Positions 1-5,009 of a stretch of DNA of 14,256 bases are shown here, one piece after another. The stretch spans positions 1-14,256 of the forward strand of contig DATIXD010000043.1 of assembly GCA_035518875.1 (NCBI GenBank), read 5' to 3'. The notes below the pieces were generated by a model. It worked only from the letters and a program-made list of their open reading frames with translations. It did no database searches and was not told the origin of the DNA. The translations under genes were made by a program, and so were the position numbers. Numbering within the stretch: position 1 is the stretch's first letter; each line of letters begins with the position of its first letter. This stretch comes from DATIXD01 sp035518875. Lineage in GTDB: Bacteria; Pseudomonadota; Gammaproteobacteria; Methylococcales; Methylococcaceae.

Positions 1-960
1 CTGCGCACAATCGAGGCCTTAGACAGCGCCGGCGCGTTCATTCTCTGGCAGGCGTGGGGTGAAACCGTACCGCAGCGTGTCCGGATGCGCCCTGAACAGG
101 AACGGATATTCAAGCGCTTGCAGAGCCACAGCAGCGTGCCAGCGTCTGCGGCGCCCCGCATCACCACGTTATACGAGCGCCTGTTCCGCGCGCTCGGAGT
201 CTTTTTCGGCCAGCTGCTGGCTTGGGTGGCGCTGTTGGGTCAACTGTTGCTGGATCTGCGTCATTTGGTGCGTCATCCACGGGACATTCCCTGGAAGGAG
301 ATTTCCGCGGCCATCCACGAAACCGGTGGCCGCGCCTTGGGCATCACCGCGCTGGTGGGTTTCTTGATCGGCATCGTGGTCAGCTACCTGTCTTCGCTTC
401 AGCTTCGGACTCTCGGCGCGGCGATCTACATCGTCAATATCCTTGGCCTCAGCATCATCCGCGAATTGGGGCCGTTGTTGGCCGCGATCCTGGTTGCCGG
501 CCGTTCCGGTTCAGCGATGACGGCGCAGCTCGGCGTGATGCGCGTGACCCAAGAACTCGACGCGCTGGCGGCGTTGGGGATATCCCGCTCACTGCGTCTG
601 ATCTTGCCCAAAGTCGTAGCGCTGTCGATCGCGATGCCGCTCTTGGTCGTCTGGACCGATGTGATTGCGCTGATCGGCGGCGCTATTGCCGCTTTTTTTG
701 AACTCGAGATCAGTTTGCACCAATTCGTGCTCAAATTGCCGAGCGCCGTGCCGGTGGTGAACTTCAACATCGGCCTGCTCAAAGGCGCCGTGTTCGGTCT
801 TTTCATCGCCCTGATCGCCTGCCATTTCGGGCTCCGCATCAAACCGGACACGGAGAGTTTAGGCAAGGAAACCACCAATTCCGTGGTGGTGTCCATCACC
901 CTGGTCATCCTGCTGGACGCGGTATTCGCCATTGTTTTCAAAGGAGTCGGACTGCGGTGA
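1..960 (+). CDS. MlaE-type ABC transporter permease with STAS-like N-terminus (5' partial)
   Basis: Permease of an MCE/Mla-type lipid ABC transporter, expected in the inner membrane. The reading frame is open from base 1, so the start lies upstream of the window; 319 residues are visible. The first 20 or so residues (LRTIEALDSAGAFILWQ) resemble the end of the STAS-like domain fused to many MlaE relatives. From about residue 105 the MlaE/permease domain follows, with several hydrophobic helices. The family hallmark is clear: RELGPLLAA at about residues 154-162, then AGRSGSAMTAQLG and TQELDALAALG up to about 192, the coupling loop that contacts the ATPase. The last 4 bases overlap the ATPase start, so translation is coupled. 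It is a paralogue class related to mlaE but lies beside a lipoprotein gene, so I give no symbol. Family assignment is secure; the substrate (phospholipid or other lipid) is inferred from the family. Confidence 0.93.
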   Translation: MRTIEALDSAGAFILWQAWGETVPQRVRMRPEQERIFKRLQSHSSVPASAAPRITTLYERLFRALGVFFGQLLAWVALLGQLLLDLRHLVRHPRDIPWKEISAAIHETGGRALGITALVGFLIGIVVSYLSSLQLRTLGAAIYIVNILGLSIIRELGPLLAAILVAGRSGSAMTAQLGVMRVTQELDALAALGISRSLRLILPKVVALSIAMPLLVVWTDVIALIGGAIAAFFELEISLHQFVLKLPSAVPVVNFNIGLLKGAVFGLFIALIACHFGLRIKPDTESLGKETTNSVVVSITLVILLDAVFAIVFKGVGLR

Positions 961-1727
961 CGAACGCGACCGTGATTCGTATGGAGCACGTCTGGACCTG
1001 CTTTGGCGAAGCAATAGTCCATCGGGACATCAGCCTGCACCTTGAACAAGGCGAGATACTGGGTGTGGTGGGTGTGTCCGGTTGCGGCAAGACGGTGCTC
1101 ATGCGCGAGATGATTGGATTGCAATCTCCGAGCCGAGGCGTCGTGGAACTGTTCGGAGAACCCCTGCACGGCGTAAGCCCCGCACAGATGCAACAGCTGC
1201 GCAACCGTTGCAGCGTACTGTTCCAAAGCGGCGCGCTGTTCAGCGCCTTGAGCGTTTTCGACAATGTCGCGTTTCCTTTGCGCGAGCTGCGTTTCCTGGA
1301 AGAGGATCTGATAGGCCGGTTAGTGCTCATGAAACTGAGAATGGTGGGTTTGCGCCCGGACGATGCCTCGCTCATGCCGGCCGAATTGTCGGGCGGCATG
1401 GTCAGACGCGTGGCCTTGGCCCGGGCCCTGGTCATGGAACCCGAAGCGCTGTTTCTGGATGAGCCGACATCCGGTCTAGATCCCATTCTGAGCGAAGAAT
1501 TTGTTAACCTGTTGAGCGAGCTTCACAAGGAACTTGGATTCACGGTGGTCATGGTCACGCATGATTTGCACACCCTTAGCGACCTATGTACGCAGGTGGC
1601 GGTACTTGCGGATCAGCAGTTGGTCGCGTTTGGGACCTTCGAGCAAGTGCTGGCCAACCCTCACCCATTCGTCCAGCGCTATTTTCATGGCAAGCGCGCG
1701 CAGCACGTCTTCACGGGAAACGGCTGA
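957..1727 (+). CDS. MlaF-type ABC transporter ATP-binding protein
   Basis: ATPase subunit that powers the MlaE-type permease, cytoplasmic face; 256 aa, a normal length. Motifs are complete: Walker A GVSGCGKT at residues 39-46, Q-loop Q90, ABC signature LSGG at 144-147, Walker B ALFLDEP at 164-170 and the switch histidine H202. GTG is the start: it overlaps the permease stop (GTGA) and AAGGAG at 941-946 sits 10 bases upstream. The C-terminal tail ending near RYFHGKRAQ is like MlaF proteins. The neighbours on both sides (permease, MCE protein) confirm its role. The family assignment is certain; the exact transported lipid is unknown. Confidence 0.95.
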   Translation: MTNATVIRMEHVWTCFGEAIVHRDISLHLEQGEILGVVGVSGCGKTVLMREMIGLQSPSRGVVELFGEPLHGVSPAQMQQLRNRCSVLFQSGALFSALSVFDNVAFPLRELRFLEEDLIGRLVLMKLRMVGLRPDDASLMPAELSGGMVRRVALARALVMEPEALFLDEPTSGLDPILSEEFVNLLSELHKELGFTVVMVTHDLHTLSDLCTQVAVLADQQLVAFGTFEQVLANPHPFVQRYFHGKRAQHVFTGNG

Positions 1728-2662
1728 TGAGCAAGGAGTCTTACGCACTGCTGACCGGTTTGTTTGTGCTCGTCCTGGGAGCCGCACTGGTCGGCATCAC
1801 TATCTGGCTGGGCCATTACGGGGAGGAACGCGACACTTATATCGTCGCCACCCAGGGCTCGGTCTCCGGACTCAACACGGAGTCGACGGTGATCTACCGG
1901 GGAGTGGACGCCGGCAAGGTCGCGGCGATCGGCTTCGATCCCAAAGACCCGAAAACCATCCTGGTTCGGATCGAGGTCAACAAGGGGATGCCCATCACCC
2001 ACGGCACCTATGCGAGACTGCGCGTTCAGGGCTTGACCGGACTGGCCCAGATCGAATTGAATGACACGGGCGAGAACCCGACGCCCTTGATCACGAGCAA
2101 ACAGCATCCCGCCCGAATTCCCTTGCTCCCTTCCCTGGTAGACAAGCTGTCGGACGCCGGCGGAAACATCCTCTTGCATGCGGATGAGCTCATGGCCAGT
2201 CTGACCGATATGTTGAATGAGAACAACCGCGGACGCATACAGCGCATCTTGGCCAATATGGAGACGGCGACAGGACAGCTCGCCGGTCTCGAAGAGCGCA
2301 TGGATGAAGCCTACGCCGCGGTGCGGGAGGCAAGCGAGGACGTACAGGGCGCCAGCGCGAAGGCGGTGAAAACCCTGTCCCGCATCGACGAGACGGCCGG
2401 GGATCTAAGGAAGCTAACTCGGCAGATACAGGCCTTCGCTGAAAACGCCGATACCCTCACGGCGACGGGTAAGATCGCCTCGGAAGCCGTGATGAAAACG
2501 ACCCTGCCTCGGTTGAACGCGCTGTTGGAAGACTTGCAGTTGACGACCGCCCAGGTCAAAAAGGTTTCCGGCCTCTTGGAACAAAATCCCCAGGCTCTGC
2601 TCTATGGGCCTCAGGCTTCCGAACCCGGGCCTGGCGAGCCCGGCTATAGGGAACCCAAATGA
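1727..2662 (+). CDS. MCE-domain (MlaD family) substrate-binding protein
   Basis: Membrane-anchored MCE protein that binds lipid in the periplasm and docks on the permease; 311 aa. I chose ATG at 1727, whose A is the last base of the ATPase stop codon; a longer frame from 1586 would add 47 residues of out-of-frame ATPase DNA. One N-terminal transmembrane helix spans about residues 8-28. A single MCE domain covers about 37-115 (SVSGLN, YRGVDAGKV, LRVQGLTGL). A long alpha-helical, probably coiled-coil tail follows (about 145-285), ending in NPQALLYGP at 287-295, a motif seen at the end of many MCE proteins, and a Pro/Gly-rich tail. In known relatives such tails assemble as hexamers and can form a channel across the periplasm. 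With only one MCE domain it is MlaD-like rather than PqiB- or LetB-like. Confidence 0.92.
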   Translation: MSKESYALLTGLFVLVLGAALVGITIWLGHYGEERDTYIVATQGSVSGLNTESTVIYRGVDAGKVAAIGFDPKDPKTILVRIEVNKGMPITHGTYARLRVQGLTGLAQIELNDTGENPTPLITSKQHPARIPLLPSLVDKLSDAGGNILLHADELMASLTDMLNENNRGRIQRILANMETATGQLAGLEERMDEAYAAVREASEDVQGASAKAVKTLSRIDETAGDLRKLTRQIQAFAENADTLTATGKIASEAVMKTTLPRLNALLEDLQLTTAQVKKVSGLLEQNPQALLYGPQASEPGPGEPGYREPK

Positions 2663-3252
2663 TGGTTTTTCGAGCACTTGCGCCGTCCGTTGCGTTGATG
2701 CTTGCCATCTCCGGTTGCAGCGTCTTTCCCCCACCGTCGCCGCCACCCGCGCTCCATGATCTGGGCCCCAGTGGGAATCGCGCCGAACCAACCCAGGCGA
2801 CCTGGTCCACGGTTGAGGTGGATGCACCGCAGTGGCTGCAGGACGAACACATCCGCTACCGACTCTTGTACGCCGATCCGACCCGAGTGCGCCTCTATGC
2901 CCGCGACCAATGGCTGGCCCCGCCCCCCTCGCTGCTGGCGCAGCGCCTGTCCTTAGCCGGCGGCGGGCGCGGCTATCGGTTGCATATCCGGCTTCTGGAC
3001 TTCGAGCAGACATTCGACGGACCGAAGAGCGCGCGGGTGATCTTGACGTTCGTCGCAAAGGCCGTGACGCCCGAGACCGGCCAAACCGCGGGTCAGCGGG
3101 TATTTCAGCTGAACCGCACCGCATCAAGCGCGGATGCCGCAGGCGCCGTGGCGGCTTTCGCCGCATTGGTCGACGAGGCGGTTATCTTGATCGGCGCATG
3201 GGTGGCGGAAATGCCCGCCTATCCAGAGGCTGAGGGCACGGCGGGACATTAA
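2659..3252 (+). CDS. ABC-type transport auxiliary lipoprotein (PqiC/DUF330-like)
   Basis: Predicted outer-membrane lipoprotein of 197 aa that ends the transporter operon. The N-terminus has a short hydrophobic signal with lipobox AISGC, Cys20 being the lipidated residue, followed by a Pro-rich linker (VFPPPSPPPALHDLGP). The rest (W-rich start, RYRLLYADPTRVRLYARDQWLAPP, then a C-terminal domain) fits the ABC_trans_aux family, whose best-known member is PqiC. ATG at 2659 overlaps the MCE stop (ATGA); a second ATG at 2662 is equally possible and changes one residue. By position it should be the outer-membrane partner of the MCE protein, a role taken by the MlaA/MlaC proteins in the E. coli Mla system. 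The family call comes from overall pattern and context; the docking role is inference. Confidence 0.85.
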   Translation: MMVFRALAPSVALMLAISGCSVFPPPSPPPALHDLGPSGNRAEPTQATWSTVEVDAPQWLQDEHIRYRLLYADPTRVRLYARDQWLAPPPSLLAQRLSLAGGGRGYRLHIRLLDFEQTFDGPKSARVILTFVAKAVTPETGQTAGQRVFQLNRTASSADAAGAVAAFAALVDEAVILIGAWVAEMPAYPEAEGTAGH

Positions 3253-3437
3253 GCCACGATCATGATCTGGCTTCCGAACACCATCACGCTCACCCCAGTC
3301 GAAGCGATGGCCGCCGCCGCAGCTTGTGCGGCATGAATGTCAGGAAAGAATCCGAACAGAATTCCAGCTGTGCGATAGCTGTGTCCGTGATGAAGTTTGA
3401 TTAGCCGCTCTAAGTTGTTCTTTGCAAAGTCAATCAT
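3249..3437 (-). CDS. Possible small ORF of 62 codons, unrecognised
   Basis: An uninterrupted ATG-to-stop frame encoding 62 residues. It has a basic/His-rich N-terminus (IKLHHGHSYRTAG) and an Ala-rich hydrophobic C-terminus. It ends on the stop codon of the convergent lipoprotein gene. I do not recognise it. Against it: no Shine-Dalgarno sequence lies in front of ATG 3437 and its codon third positions are less GC-rich than those of the neighbours. It may be a chance ORF or the remnant of a gene. Confidence 0.18.
   Translation of the reverse strand: MIDFAKNNLERLIKLHHGHSYRTAGILFGFFPDIHAAQAAAAAIASTGVSVMVFGSQIMIVA
3251..3273. other. Inverted repeat at the end of the transporter operon
   Basis: AAGCCA and TGGCTT form 6-bp arms around an inner palindrome GATCATGATC, starting inside the lipoprotein stop codon. 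A transcript of either strand could fold here. No T-run follows on either side, so it is not a classical intrinsic terminator, though it could block 3' exonucleases or slow polymerase. Confidence 0.35.
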
Positions 3438-3530
3438 AACGCCGTAACCGTCGTAAGATTATCCACCCCACTCCCCGAGTTCTTCCGCCTGGATATTCCC
3501 ATCGACCCGGTGCGCGCCCGGTTACAAGGC

Positions 3531-3559
3531 AAAAAAAAGACCTACTGTGAAAGTAGGTC
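3531..3559 (-). terminator. Rho-independent terminator (minus strand)
   Basis: Read on the minus strand, GACCTACT and AGTAGGTC pair as a perfect 8-bp stem around the loop TTCAC, directly followed by eight T residues. This is a textbook intrinsic terminator. It is the first one downstream of trxB and of the 34-codon ORF, so it should end whichever transcript covers them. Confidence 0.88.
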
Positions 3560-3586
3560 GTCAAGGAGGAGGTCGCTCGAAACCTG

Positions 3587-3691
3587 TCAACCGTTGGAGC
3601 CCGTTTTCCGGTATTGGTTCAAACAAAACACGATAGCGCCGCCGAAGGTAACGCCCACCATGAGGAACAAGACGAGCTCGACGAGAGTCAT
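3587..3691 (-). CDS. Small single-pass membrane protein, 34 aa, unrecognised
   Basis: A short ORF of ATG plus 33 sense codons and TGA. GGAG lies 8 bases before the ATG, a well-placed ribosome binding site. The peptide starts MTLVELVLFLMVGV, continues as one hydrophobic helix to about residue 24 (ending IVFCL) and finishes with a polar, positively charged tail (NQYRKTGSNG). This layout suggests a single transmembrane segment with the basic C-terminus in the cytoplasm. It lies downstream of trxB in the same orientation and is followed, 27 bases after its stop, by a strong terminator. I cannot assign a family. The N-terminal MTLVE resembles the mature start of type IV pilin-like helices (Glu at position 5), but it has no leader peptide or globular domain, so this is probably coincidence. 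Small subunits or regulators of membrane complexes look like this. Confidence 0.5.
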   Translation of the reverse strand: MTLVELVLFLMVGVTFGGAIVFCLNQYRKTGSNG

Positions 3692-3776
3692 GGAAAACGC
3701 TCCGATTTTGGAAGTTTCGTTGACTTGAAGTTTAATTGAGCCTTGTCAATCTACAATAGGAATTAAATATAGACTC

Positions 3777-3795
3777 TGTTTCATACGATGAAACA
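3777..3795. promoter_or_regulatory. Perfect palindrome TGTTTCAT-ACG-ATGAAACA, probable operator
   Basis: Two perfect 8-bp arms separated by 3 bases form a symmetrical site typical of a dimeric DNA-binding regulator. It sits between the trxB stop (3819) and the 34-codon ORF. On the minus strand it overlaps the spacer between a possible -35 (TTGTTT, 3791-3796) and -10 (TATATT, 3766-3771), where a repressor would act. No T-run follows, so it is not a terminator. The cognate regulator cannot be named from sequence alone. Confidence 0.5.
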
Positions 3796-3818
3796 ATCAG
3801 CGTCGCTGCTGACAAACC

Positions 3819-4778
3819 CTACGCCGTTTCCAGATTGTCCAGGTAGCGTTCGGCATCAAGGGCGGCCATGCAGCCTGAGCCGGCGGAAGTGACGGCCTGG
3901 CGGTAAACCGAATCGGCCACGTCACCGGCGGCGAAAACGCCCGGCACGCTGGTCGCCGTGGCGTTGCCCTCGAGGCCGCTCTTGACAATGATGTAGCCGC
4001 CGCGCATCTCCAGTTGGCCGGCGAAAATTTCCGTGTTGGGGGTGTGGCCGATGGCGATGAAAACGCCTTCAAGCGCGATATCCTTGGTAGAACCGTCCTG
4101 CACATCCCTGATGCGCATGCCCGTCACGCCCCTGTCGTCGCCGAGCACCTCGTCCAGCACATGGTTCCATTCGACGCTAATATTGCCGTGTCTGGAACGT
4201 TCGATCAGCTTGTCGGACAGAATCTTTTCGGAACGGAATTTGTCCCGCCGGTGCACCACGGTAACGCGGGAAGCGATATTCGACAGGTATAAGGCTTCCT
4301 CTACAGCCGTGTTGCCGCCGCCGATCACCGCGACCGGCTTACCCCGGTAGAAGAAACCGTCGCAGGTCGCGCAGGCGGAAATGCCACGACCCTTGTAAGT
4401 TTCTTCGGACGGCAATCCCAGATAGCGGGCGGACGCGCCGGTGGCGATGATCAATGCGTCGCAGGTGTAAACGCCGGAATCCCCGGTCAGCTTGAAGGGT
4501 CGGGTCGACAAATCGGTGGTGTGAATGTGATCGAACACGACTTCGGTATCGAAACGCTGGGCATGCTTGAGCATGCGCTCCATTAATTCCGGACCTTGCA
4601 ATCCGTGGGCATCGCCGGGCCAGTTGTCAACATCGGTGGTCAGCGTCAACTGCCCCCCCTGCTCAATGCCGGTGATCAATACCGGCTTGAGATTGGCGCG
4701 AGCGCCATAAATGGCCGCGGTATATCCGGCTGGGCCGGAGCCCAGGATCAGCAGCCGGCAATGCTTGGTTTCGGTCAT
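3819..4778 (-). CDS. trxB: Thioredoxin reductase
   Basis: Cytoplasmic FAD enzyme that uses NADPH to reduce thioredoxin; 319 aa, the usual length. The FAD-binding motif GSGPAG lies at residues 13-18, and EQGGQL at 39-44 is also typical. The redox-active CATC pair is at 136-139. The NADPH-binding domain has GGGNTA at 153-158 and HRRDKFR at 176-182. The C-terminal FAD motif GDVAD is at 285-289, followed by RQAVTSAGSG. GAGG lies 7 bases before the ATG. It is divergent from ftsK across an intergenic region with REP-like palindromes; the same trxB/ftsK vicinity is seen in other gammaproteobacteria. No terminator directly follows the stop; the first one is at 3531-3559. Confidence 0.97.
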   Translation of the reverse strand: MTETKHCRLLILGSGPAGYTAAIYGARANLKPVLITGIEQGGQLTLTTDVDNWPGDAHGLQGPELMERMLKHAQRFDTEVVFDHIHTTDLSTRPFKLTGDSGVYTCDALIIATGASARYLGLPSEETYKGRGISACATCDGFFYRGKPVAVIGGGNTAVEEALYLSNIASRVTVVHRRDKFRSEKILSDKLIERSRHGNISVEWNHVLDEVLGDDRGVTGMRIRDVQDGSTKDIALEGVFIAIGHTPNTEIFAGQLEMRGGYIIVKSGLEGNATATSVPGVFAAGDVADSVYRQAVTSAGSGCMAALDAERYLDNLETA

Positions 4779-4810
4779 GCACTTTCCTCGTTAAACTTGA
4801 GACAGGGGAA

Positions 4811-4902
4811 TTCGGGTCGGCCCGTAGCGGAGCGGAGGGCATAACCCAAGATAACGGCAGTCGATTGTTGCGTTAGACTTCGCTAAGCCAACCCACGTTG
4901 GC
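4811..4902. repeat. REP-like pair of imperfect palindromes
   Basis: Two imperfect palindromes lie in the trxB-ftsK intergenic region. Unit A (4811-4849) has arms TTCGGGTCGGCCC and GGGCATAACCCAA, about 9 of 13 pairs matching. Unit B (4868-4891) has arms TTGCGTTAG and CTAAGCCAA around ACTTCG, 7 of 9 matching, and overlaps a perfect dyad GCCAAC-CCAC-GTTGGC (4887-4902). The style (GTTAG..TTCGC..CTAA flanked by CCAAC / GTTGG) resembles the extragenic palindromic repeats scattered through many gammaproteobacterial genomes, here degenerate. Copy number cannot be judged from this window, which holds no second clear copy. Confidence 0.45.
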
Positions 4903-4924
4903 GGATTAGTATGACCAGCCGGGG

Positions 4925-4954
4925 TTCGTCCGTAAAGTCTGCACTTGCTATAAT
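4925..4954 (+). promoter_or_regulatory. Extended -10 sigma-70 promoter for ftsK
   Basis: A perfect TATAAT (4949-4954) is preceded by TGC, giving an extended -10 element. A poor -35 (TTCGTC, 4925-4930) lies 18 bases upstream, as is common for extended -10 promoters. Transcription would begin near 4961, leaving a leader of about 49 bases before the TTG start of ftsK. Confidence 0.6.
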
Positions 4955-5009
4955 CCCGGTAATTCTGAAAAATACAGACCGTCCTTATTTATCTGATTTG
5001 GTGAACATT

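Larger units (their letters stand above)
3531..3759 (-). ncRNA. Candidate short transcript / sRNA with anti-Shine-Dalgarno tract
   Basis: Inferred transcript of about 230 nt: a possible -10 (TATATT, 3766-3771) with a poor TTGTTT -35 about 19 bases upstream, a 34-codon ORF, then a C/U-rich tract ACCTCCTCCTT (complement of 3563-3573) and the terminator hairpin. The tract is complementary to ribosome binding sites and lies just 5' of the terminator stem, where regulatory seed regions often sit. The promoter is weak by sequence, and the transcript might instead be the 3' end of the trxB mRNA. Its existence as a separate RNA is speculative. Confidence 0.25.
3253..3818. other. 566-bp stretch without a conventional gene
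   Basis: This is the largest gene-poor stretch in the window. Left part (3253-3437): only the weak 62-codon minus-strand frame. Middle (3438-3530): nothing recognisable. Right part (3531-3795): a minus-strand terminator, a 34-codon membrane ORF and a palindrome, listed separately. A plus-strand frame at 3510-3728 is rich in Arg/Ser/Thr and runs antisense to the terminator and the small ORF; I regard it as noise. The bases around 3721-3780 are clearly more AT-rich than the surroundings, as expected of a promoter region. Confidence 0.6.

Noticed and set aside
426..1226. A 266-codon minus-strand ORF across the permease/ATPase junction
   Set aside because: Overlaps two well-supported genes and has low-complexity Ser/Arg-rich content.
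3251..3273. Hairpin after the lipoprotein gene as an intrinsic terminator
   Set aside because: No run of T follows the stem on either strand, so it is listed only as an inverted repeat.
3563..3573. AAGGAGGAGGT on the plus strand as a ribosome binding site
   Set aside because: No start codon follows at a usable distance; the first TTG is about 20 bases away. The sequence is more meaningful as an anti-SD tract on the minus strand.
3510..3728. A 72-codon plus-strand ORF downstream of the transporter operon
   Set aside because: Runs antisense to the strong minus-strand terminator and the 34-codon membrane ORF; Arg/Ser/Thr-rich with no domain signal and no good ribosome binding site.
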